Source: Chrysaora quinquecirrha (Eukaryota > Cnidaria > Scyphozoa > Semaeostomeae > Pelagiidae). Taken from it: a stretch of DNA of 64,000 bases. Under the pieces are notes generated by a model, which was not told where the DNA came from, ran no database searches, and saw nothing but the letters and a program-made list of their open reading frames with translations. Shown piece after piece: positions 40,850 to 52,499 of the stretch. Positions within the stretch are counted from its first letter, which is position 1; each line of letters starts with the position of its first letter. The stretch lies in assembly GCA_014526335.1 (NCBI GenBank), contig JACTAT010000049.1:744001-808000 (forward strand). The letters are read 5' to 3'. The translations under genes and the position numbers were made by a program.

Positions 40850-41809
40850 AGAACAGCAAACGATTGAAAGGCATTATAGACGCCTGTGTCACTCCTATAT
40901 GAAACACAACTAAAACAGAAACTCACAAGAACTTCCATTTTAGCTCCTCCCGAGTGAATCTCGTCAACAAAATGGATCCACTTATGACAGGAGAATACGC
41001 TTGCCTTGTCTGTGGACAACAAGAACAAAGTAGAAGTTGGTATTCCTGCTACAAGTCGCAGTAGCCAGATACACACATTCTACTTAAAATATTATAAACC
41101 AAATTATAATGATCTTGACTTTCCTAGTCAAAACTGTAAACTTGTTCCTGCTGCGTACTTGAAACTGCCAAACAAACCTGTGAGAAGTCAGTCTTTGCCA
41201 TCACGAAAAATACACAATATACAGCCTAGAAGATGGTCAATGTCTGAAGAGTCAAATTTGCTAAAGATTTCACCAAATTACTTGTTTTGTTATGACAAGC
41301 TGCAGCGTAAGAAAATCAAATAGTCTAGTTACGGTCCTCTTCTTGTCCAGTTATATCCATCATGTGCAATTGAAAGCACAAATCTGATGCACATTAATCA
41401 TCTCACGAAAATATTTGCAAAAAAAAGAAAGGTAAAAGAAATCAGAGATGTGGTGGCTATTGCAGATGGTGGTCCAGACCGGTCCGTTAAAAGTGTCATG
41501 AATTTTATGTCTGGATTCGCTGACTATTGGGTGTTATGCCCAGGTCCTTCTAGATTTAACCCAATGGAGAGAAGCTGGGCACACCTAATAAGAAAGATTG
41601 TCAGAGTCACATCACCAGACACTTTAGATGGAAAAGTTTCTGATGCTAAAAATGACATGGGCTGGCTGAGTGTTCTGGACAATGCAACAAGAGAATGTGC
41701 AAAATTCTGGGACAATAAAATATATGATGGATATCCCATTAAGATTCAAACAATTTTTGACGGCCAAAATGTTAACTCAACTGATAAAAGAAAATACATT
41801 TGCTTCTGA
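40850..41809 (+). pseudogene. DDE-superfamily transposase-like remnant
   Basis: An upstream frame has SVDNKNKVEVGIPATSR, candidate first catalytic Asp, followed by FPSQNCKLVPAAYLKLP. After a TAG (near 41321) the next frame has VVAIADGGPDRSVKSVMNFM (second Asp) and GPSRFNPMERSWAHLIRK, where NPMERSWAHL is the classic Asn-Pro-x-Glu-Arg block holding the final Glu. The frame ends at 41809. Spacing and order fit a DDE/DDD integrase-fold transposase. The enzyme would cut and join DNA, but the N-terminal DNA-binding part is not seen and the frame is broken. It could be a decayed domesticated gene. Confidence 0.6.
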
Positions 41810-41814
41810 AATAT

Positions 41815-42280
41815 TTTTAAAATGCTTCTTCAAAAAAATTGTGAGAAAACACAGAATATAAAGAGCTCTAGGACAAATATGCATTCTTAGCTAAACAAGC
41901 AATGAGATAAGCATATCAGCTGGAGTTTGTACATAGGTTCATTTCTTAAATTACTCTGAGCTTCTATTATCTAAAAATGTTCAGCTTCATTAATCTCCTG
42001 GGCATTCATCTCACCATCTGTCTTATCCTTCTTAAAGTTTCTAATAAAGCATAGAACCCAAGCAGAGACTCTATGAATAGCTATATCTGCTGGGAAAGGC
42101 CTTCTTTAGCTTGCTCTAATGTAGTTGCAACAGTCACAGTTTTCTTTCTTTCAGTTGCAACATGTGAAGAATCCTGTAGAACAAATTCTTGAGTCCAATG
42201 TTCCTTCTTCACAGACAACTGGTAGGGGCCCCTCCATCACAATAGTAGGTAGTAAGTGAGGCTCTGATCACAGTGAGGGT
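41815..42280. other. No gene recognised
   Basis: AT-rich tail after the transposase-like remnant. Confidence 0.5.
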
Positions 42281-42284
42281 CCGA

Positions 42285-42620
42285 GCACAGTGACGTCATC
42301 AGTGACATCATCAGGTTGCGCTATAGTGCTACAGTTTTTATGGATCTAGCATTCTGGTTTCTCCAACCTCGTTTTCAATAGTCCAAAGAAGGGCGTTCGA
42401 CTATCAATTACGTCATCAGTGGCGTCATCATGTTGCACTATAGTACAATGGTTTTTATGGATCTAGCGTAATCGTTTCTCCAACATTGCTTTCATTTATG
42501 GAAAGTCTCTTGGAAAAGGGAAAGTCCCCCATGAAAGGGGAAAGCCCCAAAGCAGGAATAACGTACAAAAATCTGATTGGTTAGATCTTTCTAGAACTTT
42601 TCGAAGACTTTTTGAAAGCT
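42285..42620 (+). repeat. Terminal repeat plus promoter of a third, truncated virus-like element
   Basis: Two tandem versions of the terminal-repeat unit (CAGTGACGTCATCAGTGACA ... TTTTTATGGATCTAGC ... TTTCTCCAACCTCG, then a second ending TTTCTCCAACATTGC). A promoter-like part follows, with ATCTGATTGGTTAGATC and TTCTAGAACTTTTCGAA (HSE-like). It leads straight into RING copy 3. Confidence 0.7.
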
Positions 42621-42716
42621 ATTCGAAAAAACTCTCAAAACCATTGAGTTCGTTGCTTTTACTTTGCTTCAGCCTACTTCAGCATGTTGTGTTTAGTTGT
42701 GCGTCTTGAGGAAAAG

Positions 42717-42905
42717 ATGATTGGAGCAAGAAGAGCAATTGTCAGGTTGCAGGCAATTACCAGGCTGCAGCAAGAGGAGGTAGTATTTCAGAGCAACTAC
42801 TCCATTTGCCTAACAACAGAGTTGAATGATGTTTACTATTTGAAGCGTCGACAGTGCAAGCAAGTATTTCATGGGAGATGCATGAGTTCATGTTATGTTA
42901 TATAA
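42717..42905 (+). pseudogene. RING-finger gene exon 1, copy 3
   Basis: MIGARRAIVRLQAITRLQQE then YSICLTTELNDVYYLKRRQC and KQVFHGRCMS. The frame is open through the HxxC pair, but the first Cys is Tyr, one Cys of the second pair is Arg, and no second exon follows. Confidence 0.6.
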
Positions 42906-42921
42906 TATTAACTTTTCTCCT

Positions 42922-43124
42922 CCCTAACGGTAGATTTGCAGCACAGACCTCAGAAGTCGCACCGCACGTCAAGAGGATTCTCAGAGATTCCCTTAGGCAA
43001 GATAATTAATTACTAAAGATTTACAGGAGTTTCACTACCAAAAACTCCTCCCCAGCATCAGATTGGCAGTGCAGACCTCAGAAGCCGCACCACACGTGAA
43101 GAGGATTCTCAGAGATTCCCCTTT
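42922..43124. repeat. Direct repeat of about 75 bp
   Basis: CAGACCTCAGAAGTCGCACC ... GAGGATTCTCAGAGATTCCC occurs at about 42945-42998 and again at 43072-43122. The second copy is where the large tandem duplication begins. Confidence 0.75.
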
Positions 43125-43899
43125 TGCAGGGGTAAATTCTCCTCCAAACAAAAGAACTAAATTATCTAGTTCAAGCTGAGAGTGAACGCGGTAAGTACTA
43201 TTCTTTAATATTTATAATTGTAAATTAATTCTTTAAATTTAGAACTAGCTTGTAAATTAATTTGAATTTCCGGCTTAAATTTCAATTCCCCACTCTCGAC
43301 TCACTTCTCCTATCCCACTCTTGACTTAATTCTCCTATCCAACTCCTGTTTCAATTCTTTTGAAATTAATTTCTAATTAATATTTCTTCATTTTTCTAGA
43401 TTTACAAAGTCAAAGAAAGTAGTTAGTACAAATTAAATGTTTCCCTCATTTTAATTTAAGTATCCTGTTGTACGATATGTAGTATCCTGCAATCACGTGA
43501 ACAACCTGTGTTTGTATTAGTGACCTTTGTACCCTAAAGTGTTCCTGTCTGTTGTATGTAAATGTTCCTGTAATTTATTCATAAGAAAGTTCAGTTCCAA
43601 TCCAAGATGTAGTGGGTCGATGTCTCTCCCAATATTACAAGATATAGAATGTTAACAACATAAATAAATAAGATGAAACAATGTTCATCATTCTTATTGT
43701 CTAATTAACACCAACCCTCACAGATTCGAAAGGCTATCGAGCTCAGTCTGAGTTTAAATGAACATAATGCAGACCACAGGAACAATCGAACCACGCGAAC
43801 ACTCGAACAATTCAGTCAATTCAACAAATTTCTTTTTCCAAAATTCAATTTTTTTAAAAACTAATAAGATTAAACAATGTTTATCATTCTTATCGTCTA

Positions 43900-44060
43900 A
43901 TTAACACCACCACTCTCAGAAGGAAGAGTAGGATGTTCGTTGCAACAGCCATTTGGTGAGCTACAGAACAGGTGGCTGAAGACTTTTCCATGTATGAGAA
44001 ATTCTTGGACACGGGAGACCCTTGGTAGACAGATAATGCTGCTCATCAAGGCCCCGTTAA
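43900..44060 (+). repeat. Repeat block also present in the KGG copy 2 intron
   Basis: Encodes QQPFGELQNRWLKTFPCMRN in one frame and matches 25230-25430 in reverse complement. Duplicate at 54717-54878. Origin unknown. Confidence 0.55.
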
Positions 44061-44399
44061 GCTTGTGTTTTATCATTCGATCTTTTTGATGGACAAAGAT
44101 AGTAAACGCACCATCAACAATGGCAAAAGAGCTGGTCACCCTTAGCTATCCAGTCAAAAAATGCTTGCTAAAGCATTTACTCATCAATTGGATCAAAACC
44201 AACAAAAATAGAATAAAATTCCAACAAATGTATGACGGGTTGTAAAATGGGAAACATGACTAGGATGAGGACATCAAGCTGATCAAGAAATGGGAGCAGG
44301 AGATCTGCGATGCAGAGAAGTGGCAGAGGAAAAACTCAGAATTTTAATATTTTGTATGTTGTATATGCTCTATATATTGTTTATATGGTTATATTTATA

Positions 44400-44700
44400 T
44401 TTATTGCAAGAAAAACAGTTGTTTCTCTGCATTTCTGAAACTTCAAATAACATTCAATTAACACAGTTTCTTCTAAAAATATATAATGTTCTTTTAACTC
44501 ATGTAATGGGTTGTGCGATGTTGCTTTCCTCACTACGAATTGTTCAATATTAAATGATGTCATACCAATATGTTCGCAAATGTTCAATATATCCGCCACA
44601 TAATTCTGACATCATTCCAGTCTAGAACATCTTTAGAAAATTGCTCATTAAACACAGAAAACTCGTTTATATCCAGCAGACGTATTTCCTGTTCTCGATG
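44400..44700 (-). pseudogene. KGG-family gene remnant, C-terminal (unit 1)
   Basis: Minus text FSKDVLDWNDVRIMW, then NICEHIGMTSFNIEQFVVRK and NPLHELKEHYIFLEE, collinear with the end of the intact genes (EWNNIGLVYYK ... NIQEFGALKAM ... LQEHYDFL). The KGG core itself is deleted (IMW joins ADILNIC). Duplicate at 55216-55516. Confidence 0.65.
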
Positions 44701-46172
44701 ACTCTACAGTACTGAATTATGATCACAGCTCTATCATAATTCTAACCAAATTCTGACTCAAAATCACCTTTACAACATAGATGTACATTTAATCCGAATA
44801 CAATTTTATCAAACTAACCAATAAGAATTAAGAAAAACAAGTACGAATAATCATATCTACGCACATGTATTTGTTATTCTTTCCATAGAGAGATTTTCAA
44901 TCTAGACTTGTAGACTTCTCTTGCTTCTCTCTCACAGGACAGGTAGATTAATACTTAGAACTTTTTCTCTTCAAATCTTTTTGTAGATGTTTTCGTTTTG
45001 TCTTCAAGGATTTCTCAGGTTTCTAATTGTCCTGCCAAGCTGGAGTTAATTTTTGTTTTTACTGTTTTTAGTTGTGCTTTGTACTTCATTGTGTTCATTC
45101 TTAGTTTACCTATTTTCACTTTTGCTGGTGTATTGATCAGGTCAAGAGTTGTTAACTTTCTTAGGAAAAAGTTTCCCACAAAAGATAAGGCAGAAGATTT
45201 CTTTGTACTTGGTGTGGATCAATATTTGAATTCCAATAGTGTTTCACCTTTGGTTACTCCAACTTCTGCCAATCTCAAATCACCAGAAACTTTATTACGG
45301 AAAATAGAATTGTTAACAAATAGCCAGTTCCTTGAAAGATTTGAATGACAATTGCAGATAATTAGCCCACAAACCAAGCAGGTGATGTTAGAAAAGTTGA
45401 TGGAAAATACTAGATAAAATACATTTGGTTCTCAGTCTTTTTGAGAAAATAGACAATAAGGAATAACTTCTTTACCGCCTTTTTTGAATCATGCTATGTC
45501 CAATGGCATTTTGAGTATTCCAAGCAAGTATGTGACCGTTTCTATAGCTGCCATGAAATATTTACAGCAAAATGGCAAGAGTAAACTTGTTTATAAATGG
45601 CCCCGATGTATCGATAGGCAGAATAGGCAGAAAGGGAAACATGTTCTGTCAGTAATCAGGATGCCATTTGGTCTGCTTCAGTAACAAATAGAATTTAAAG
45701 TAATATGATGTCTGTACACAAATTAGCAGACACCTTGGAAGCTGACTTGGGTGGGTGCTTCATGAAGCATTTTCGTGGACCAATGTGGAGTGCGGAGACA
45801 AGAGACAAGTGGAAAGATCCTGAATATGCAAAAGCTAATATCGCCTGCACAAGCAAAAGGCAGCACCAAAACAATGAGGCACAACTTGAATTGGATTCTC
45901 CACAGATCCAGAGTTGCAGGTAAAGTTGAATTTCTTCTAGAAACCTATTATCATTCTTATGCTACACCCTTCCTTCTTTATAAGGACATTTGAATTTGAT
46001 TTCAGCCTGCCTCTCTTTTGACATTCTTCTGTGGACACATGTTCTTGCTTTCCGAGTACAGTTTACACACCTGAAAATGTATATTTTTACCAAAAACATT
46101 TATTTAACTATCATTCTCAGTTTCCTTACTCGCACATCTATCAGTTACCTTTGTAATTTTTACATGCCAAAG

Positions 46173-46706
46173 CATTGGGTGAGTTGAAGACAGCAAATCC
46201 TGAGGGGAGCTTCTGGTTAAAAACAAATGCAACTGACATTAAAGAATCCCTACTCGAGTCAGGGTGGGGAATATGGAATGGTGATATAGATATGCATGAT
46301 GGGAAGTTAACTGCAGTTTGAGGACAATGAGTATCGAGCAGAGCTTCGCCAAAAGTTGATGAAGGAAAACAACTCTTTGGAGCATGAGGGGCTGAAAAAA
46401 TTAATTCAAGAGGTAGCATACGACCTTGAATATAAAGACAAGTTTTTCCTGATGGAAGGATTGCAAAATGCAAAGCAACAATATCAGAAGAAATTTAATG
46501 CTCCAAATACACCTGATGAGCTGCTGAAAAGATTGAGTCTGCTTCAAATAAGAACATTGGAGAATACCTCAGTGGTATTCATCACATCTGGTCCACCGAA
46601 CCGGATAGTCAAATTAGAGGCAGAAAATGAGCAACCTGGAAAGGCTGAAAAAGAAACAAGCAACTCATCAGAGAGCTGTGTCACTGACCATGAAGAAAGC
46701 GAATGA
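46173..46706 (+). pseudogene. Unassigned conserved-looking protein remnant (unit 1)
   Basis: Reads ALGELKTANPEGSFWLKTNA and IKESLLESGWGIWNGDIDMH, a TGA near 46319, then in a new frame EGLKKLIQEVAYDLEYKDKF, QQYQKKFNAPNTPDELLKRL and FITSGPPNRIVKLEAE. The vocabulary is that of a real protein, but I cannot name it. It runs into BEL/Pao gag C, whose ATG (46627) overlaps its end. Duplicate at 56990-57447. Confidence 0.4.
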
Positions 46707-48224
46707 CATTTGCAGTGGACAGCCAGACAAAGTCCAAGAAGTGGAGCAATTCCAACTTGAGGCCATAAAAATTGAGTTAAAAGAAATAAGAGATTCGATG
46801 AAAGAAATCAACAACGAGATTCTTGACGCTCTGTTTGAAATGGAGGAAGGCGAAGATGCGATTGTGAAATACACGAGAGATTCCAGTGAGTATATGCAAA
46901 AACTTTCGAGGAGTATCAGTTAAATTGCTGAAACTCGAGACTGAGAAATTTAACGCAAAGCCCACAAGTGGCAAGAGTTTTGGGATGCTTTTAGCAGTGC
47001 GATAGACACTAATGAAGATCTTTCTGATGTCGATAAACTGAAATATCTAAGGGGGTTCGTTGATGACTCTGCCCGATCAGTGATTGCTGGGATTCCCACA
47101 ACTGAATCATCTTATGCGATAGCCATTGATTTGTTGAAAAAACGTTTCGCAAAGCCCAGTGTTATACAAAGATCGCATATCAATGAATTGATAACTTTAC
47201 AGCCTGTGTTTGGGGAAAGAAACATCATCCGTTTGCGTCATATGGTAGATGAGATTGAAATTCACCACAGGGGATTAATATCTGTAGGAGTGGGCATGGC
47301 GTTGTCGTTCCATTGTTGTTAGACAAGATACCGGAGCTGATAAGATAGAACATGATCCGCTTTTCTGCAAAGATCAACTTGAATGGACAATTCAAGATTT
47401 CAAAGATGGGTTGGAAAAGGAAATTAAAGCCAGAGAGACGGGCAAAGTAACGGAGCGAGTCAAGGATCTGTCGAGTGACGAAACAACAACAACAAGTTGG
47501 GACGGCTAGTGCTCTGCTGAATTTGAACAACAGGCCTAAGAAGTGTGCGTTTTGTCTGGATGAAAGACATCAGTCTGAAGATTGTCAGAAGGTAAAAGGT
47601 GTTGAAGATTGTATTAAGAAATATGCTCGATGTTTTGTTTGTCTTAATCCTGGTCATAGAGTTGTAGATTATAGATCTAAAAATCCTTGCAAACCTTGTA
47701 AGGGAAAACACCATGTATCAATTTGTAAGTTACATATTTCTTAGGCTGCATATCACAGTAATAGCAGTATTAAATCCGCATTGAGTAATGCTAATAGTAA
47801 GCCTAGCAAGACTAATGAGTCAGTTGCATTGCAGGTTAATGACAGTTCCCCTAACACACTCACAACCGTCAGTCCAGGCGCAACATCTTGGGTTGGCACT
47901 GCCAACTCTGGCAGCAGCATTGCTTTGCAGACAGCTTTAGTGCTTATTAATGAGAGGAGAGAGAGAAAGGTCAGAGTTTTGTTTGACTCTGGCAGTCAGA
48001 AGTCCTTTGAGTCTGAGAGGACAATGAATGAGTTGAAATTGAAGCCAGCTAGGAGTGAAAAACTTGGAATAAGAGCATTTTTGAGTGTGGAAGCTGAGTA
48101 TGCCACAAGAGATGCAGTAAAACTTAATTTATCTGCCTTAAAAGGAGGAAAGAGAGTTGAAGTTGAATGCTACCTTGTTAAGGAAATTCCAAGTATTAGT
48201 CAACCATTAATTCCTCCTTTATAA
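46627..48224 (+). pseudogene. BEL/Pao gag-protease (Pao C, unit 1)
   Basis: Starts MSNLERLKKKQATHQRAVSL (ends 46923). A shifted frame holds DUF1759 (EFWDAFSSAIDTNEDLSDVD, IAIDLLKKRFAKPS). Then two zinc knuckles (CAFCLDERHQSEDC and CFVCLNPGHRVVD) plus CKPCKGKHHVSIC lie in 47475-47744. The DUF1758 protease (IALQTALVLINE, VRVLFDSGSQKSFE) lies in 47781-48224, ending QPLIPPL. The frame ends there, before RT. Unit 1 has a private 1-nt deletion near 46953 (AACGCAAAG against AACGGCAAAG in unit 2). It resembles Pao A and B but is a distinct lineage. Confidence 0.75.
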
Positions 48225-49232
48225 GAGCATGCATACTGTCGGTGGTATTGTTGACCAATTTGTTTGGCTGGTTACCTAAACCTGCTGCTGTTCTTACTGG
48301 TTGCAACATACACATTTTCGTTGTTTCTATAAAAGATTTTGTCCTTGCTCTTTGTGTTTGTAACCATTCAACCAATTCAAGTGGCAAGTCATTTTTTATT
48401 CCATCGTATTGTAAATCAAATAGAGCGTCTTCTTCTTGGTCAACTAACCCTGCAATTCTGGTTTCATTCCTTTCCAAACCAGGAAATCTTTACAAATTTT
48501 TGAACTCTTTCCATCATCATTTCCGATCTGTAGCAGTTTTTGCTTCATATTTTGCTCTATGTGCTCAAATCATATCAAGTGAATGCTCCTTTTTCCAGGT
48601 GCTGTATCTACAATAGGATATGGTACAACAGTACACTCCAAAGCAGAGTAACTTATATAGGATCTCTCATAAAATATCTTTCAATTCCATTTAACGTTGT
48701 TATAAAGAATATCACTGGGTATGAGAATGTTTCCATTTAATTTATCTAAGGCAAAAAAACAACTTCATTTAAGTTACACAGGCAATAAAACAAATACAAA
48801 GTTCATGGCCAGAATGAGGCAAAGAAATATCTAACTAGAAAATAGTATAAATGTCAAAATTCCTTTTTTTTACTTTGGTCCACTCACTTGTGAGTGGGAA
48901 TGTCTGCTCAAAGGCACGTTCCATCGCAGCCTCCCATAAGTACCATAGACTAATGTTTCAAATTTGCCATGTGCTTTCAACTGCTGGCTTAGGTACAGGT
49001 AATCATCTTCTTGCTTGCATGTGATAATTGACGTAACAATGCCTGGATGATGATTTGGTCTGTCCTTCCATACAAATATTGGCATAGGCATCACAAGTGT
49101 CATGACGTAATAAGGACCGATCTTGTACGTCATATCTATCCCAACAACAGATTTCGGATTTTTTGTACTGCAGTAGTTTTTTAACCAACCAAGGTGTGTG
49201 TCGGGTGCAGCATAAATTCTTGGAGTGGTCAT
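48196..49232 (-). pseudogene. MULE-like transposase remnant (unit 1)
   Basis: 49232 to 48870 reads KSVVGIDMTYKIGPYYVMTL and VMPMPIFVWKDRPNHHPGIV, then DDYLYLSQQLKAHGKFETLV. GIDMTY supplies the first catalytic Asp of a Mutator-type DDE domain. A frame change near 48940 leads to EAAMERAFEQTFPLTSEW. The last part (48477-48196) reads NETRIAGLVDQEEDALFDLQ. The middle of the gene is replaced by non-coding sequence. It abuts the end of Pao C tail to tail (28-bp overlap of frames). Duplicate at 59013-60032. Confidence 0.55.
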
Positions 49233-49319
49233 AACATCACCTTAAAAATGGATACTTTAAGATTGTACCCACCTTACCGAGAAAGGAAATAATATTCATT
49301 CCTCGAATTCTACTGTACT

Positions 49320-49810
49320 GCATAATTACCTACAATCAGTATTGGGATAGTAACAAAAGTAATTAGACACACTGGGTGGGCTTTAAAATAAGAAATAAAA
49401 TTCGTGTAGTACAAACCTCGGCAATGAAATTCAAAAGGCTTCCCACTTAGAAGTTTTAAGTTTAAAGTAAGGGAACTGGGTCCCAATTGGGATACTAACA
49501 AAAGTTACTAGCCACACAGGGTGAGCTGTAAAATAAGAAATAAAATTGGGTAGTACCAACCTCAGCAATGAGATTCCAAAGGCTTCCCACTTAAAATTTT
49601 TTATTCTGAAGTAAGGGGACTGGGTCCCAATTATATGTTTTTTACCTTTCAAGTATATCCGATGTGAGTTACCATTTTTTAAAGCTAGCTGGGTTGCGAT
49701 AGTAACAAAAGTAATTAGCCACACAGGGTGAGCTCAGCAATGAAATTCCAAAGGCTTCCTGCTTAAAGTATTAAGTTTAAAGTAAGGGGACTGGGTCCCA
49801 ATTATATGTC
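49320..49810. repeat. Tandem repeat, about 130-180-bp units (unit 1)
   Basis: Three to four units sharing GGGACTGGGTCCCAATT, AGTAACAAAAGTAATTAG, CACAGGGTGAGCT and ATTCCAAAGGCTTCC. The repeated aromatic/hydrophobic minus frames are by-products. Duplicate at 60140-60620. Confidence 0.85.
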
Positions 49811-50247
49811 TTTTAGCTTTTATAGTGTATCCGATTGGAGTTACCATTGTTCAAAGCTTAATATAATATTCGCTTTACTCTGGTTATGTTTAGTTACATG
49901 TAGCAGTAGCAAAAAAATGTGAAATATTATTTTTGTCTTAATATTATAGTGTTATTGATGTATCGTGTATTTCTTTTTTGTTTCATGTATTTTTGTTTCA
50001 TGTATTTTACACGCATTTCTCTAGATTTGTAGATTTCTTGTACCTTTAATAGATTGTTTGTATTCTACAAATAAAAATTATTTATGATATATGATATATG
50101 ATATAAAGCTAGCTCCTCAGCCAACCTCCCATATAGAGCATTTTGGAATTCTGGCCTATGATCGGTATGCTCAGTTACATATGGATGCCCCTCTTTCCTG
50201 CGTCCAAGAATGATGCTAGCAGAATAGGTGTAACTGTATTGTGTTCA

Positions 50248-50787
50248 TTAAATCTCATTTGGGTCATTATCATTAATTATGAATTTTGTGTGGGTTAGAA
50301 CATCTCCAATATTTTTGTGTCTTTTCCTCGCCAGAATTAGAGGTTGAGTCCAAATGTGTGTTAATTCATCATCCTCAGTTATTATATTCCAATTTTGTTT
50401 TAAAATGTTGCGAATTTTAATTGTTTTGTTGTCATATGGTATAATAAAAGGTAGATTTTTACCCCTGTTGTTATCATCAGATGGTTCTCTTTTTGGGTTA
50501 TAAAGTAAGTCATTTTGTGATAGTGTCAAAACTTTATTGAATTGTTTGTCAATCTCTTCCAACCCTCTGCCAACCAAGTGGCCTTTCAGGTTTTTTAGAT
50601 TTGTTAATAACTCGCCATAATCAGTTGTGACTTGTCTATATCTTACCGCTTGACTGTAAATAACCCCTGCCTTACTGCTCCATGGATGAAAAGAATCCCT
50701 ATGGAGTAAGCCACAGGAGGCTGTTGGTTTTTGACATAAAGAACTAGTAACAGTTTCATCCTCTGTTAGGTTTATAGTTGTATCCAA
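50248..50787 (-). pseudogene. Reverse transcriptase C-terminal fragment (Penelope-like or related, unit 1)
   Basis: Open for 179 codons. SCGLLHRDSFHPWSSKAGVI then YSQAVRYRQVTT, LKNLKGHLVGRGLEEIDKQF, LPFIIPYDNKTIKIRNILKQ, ILARKRHKNIGDVL. This matches the thumb/linker part downstream of the RT catalytic core in GIY-YIG-bearing (Penelope-like) retroelements. No YxDD core upstream and no GIY-YIG downstream were found, so only the linker survives. Unit 2 keeps it in 61061-61520 with a changed N-terminus. Confidence 0.5.
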
Positions 50788-51059
50788 GAAATGAATCTTG
50801 TGTTTCGAGAAGGATTCCTTTCCAAACTGGTAAAAAAATTAGTTTATTGTCCATCTCAGCTTCAAACCATGTCTTTCAGCATGTTTCCGCCTGAAATTGG
50901 ATACTGGCGTTTGAGAAACAATGTCTTGGCATTTACGATTGTCAGCCATATTCTTGCAGTCAGAAATGTTGCCATCATTATCAAAGTAAACGATGACCTG
51001 GATTGGATAGAAAATGTGAGTGTTTTAAAAACCCTTTTGCTGCACATGCTGACTGGTTG

Positions 51060-51275
51060 ATCAAGATCCCTTAGAAAAAGGAACGATCTTACATCTGAGA
51101 CAGACATTGACATTTGCATGTCTAGTTGTGACTTGATTTTTGAACAATAGTCTTGAACTGTTTAGTGGACTTGTTATATTTATAAATTTTGTTTCTTTGT
51201 TTAAAAATAAGAATAAATAAAATTTTAATATCATAGTTTGTGGATAAAAAAAAAAGTTCTTGGCAAAAAAAATGC
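51060..51275. repeat. Segment bounded by a direct repeat, absent from unit 2
   Basis: TGCTGACTGGTTGA at 51046-51059 recurs at 51272-51285; unit 2 has one copy only (61577-61590, one mismatch), so 51060-51285 is an insertion in unit 1 or a deletion in unit 2. Confidence 0.6.
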
Positions 51276-51975
51276 TGACTGGTTGACAGTGGAATGATTA
51301 AGTAAAACCATTTAAAAAAGTATATTTTCCAATTACAACTGTACAGTTTCATCAAATAATCATTAAAGTAAGATCATTACTGACAGGTAAAGGTATTTTT
51401 CCATAGCTTTGACTATGAGCATTTGATTTCTCTGTTGGTCACATTCAAGGATTAATTTAGTGTCCAGTGATGAATCAAAAAGTTGCAGTGATGAATTGAG
51501 TTTTGTGTAATGATGAAGAAGGTCATTAGGTATTCAACGTTAAAGTTTCAAATATAAATAAATGTTTAAAAAACATGGCAGAACCAAGGCCGAAGATTAG
51601 GACCCTGGTCCTGCAACTTAGGCCTGGAATCAGAATCAGATATTTAGTGCTTGTTTCTTTGGGTATACATTGTACATTTTCGGTGTCTCTGTATTTTTGT
51701 CAGATGCGGACACTCTGACCAGCAAAGCATGTTGTTTCATGGAACTCAACCAAAATCAAACGAAATAATAATCAACTCTATTAGAAATTATTCTAAGGAC
51801 CTTTAAAATAATGTGCAATGACTTTTAATTAGAAAATTAATGTGTTCAAGTCATGACCACAGTTTTTGACAACTAATATGAAAATTAGCTAAGCTAAGCC
51901 AATGTAGAGGAACTATTTTGGAACATGCCCCCAGACCCCCTTATCAGCCGTACTACATTGAGAAATTTCACCACA

Positions 51976-52479
51976 TGTCGGGAATTTAGATGAGTTCCGC
52001 GACAATACTCTTGATGTGTTGTAAGATAGATAACCAGGAATAAAAACTCTCGATTGAATATTTTCCTTTATTGCTACTTATCTTGTACAATGATCACAAC
52101 TCACAAAAAAACACCTCTCTAACTAGCAACTGATCGATTATTTATACTTTGTTGTGATTATTTCTAGATTATTCTAAAGCTACATCATTCTTACATCAGC
52201 TATGTAATTTATCTAAATATAGCAGTTTCCAGAAAGTTCTCGATCAAACTGAATGCTCCAATACCCCCTAGAATATTCTATGTAATAATATTGATGTCAA
52301 TGTATGATAACAAGGCTAGCTCTAATTTGCTAGTTGCAAAAGTGGCCTAAGTTATAGTTACGAATTCTTAATGAAGATATAAAGACTTTAAGTGCTAAAT
52401 TAACATGGAACATTAAAAAATAAAGTAAAGATAAAGAAACAAAAATTCTAGTGTTCTACAACCAACAATATCCACGACA
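51976..52479. mobile_element. Probable solo LTR (BEL/Pao-like)
   Basis: 504 bp with TGTCGGGAATTTAG at one end and CCACGACA at the other (TG...CA), recalling the TGTCGGGAATA end of the Pao B LTR. Unit 2 keeps only its first about 98 bp (62297-62394). No exact 5-bp target duplication is visible. Confidence 0.45.
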
Positions 52480-52499
52480 CGCATCCACAAGCCACCAGT

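Noticed and set aside
44290..44553. Plus-strand ORF with a hydrophobic stretch
   Set aside because: Overlaps the KGG remnant on the other strand, which is supported by homology within the window.
49310..49724. Minus-strand hydrophobic repeated ORFs as a membrane protein
   Set aside because: They come from a tandem DNA repeat with frame-varying stops.
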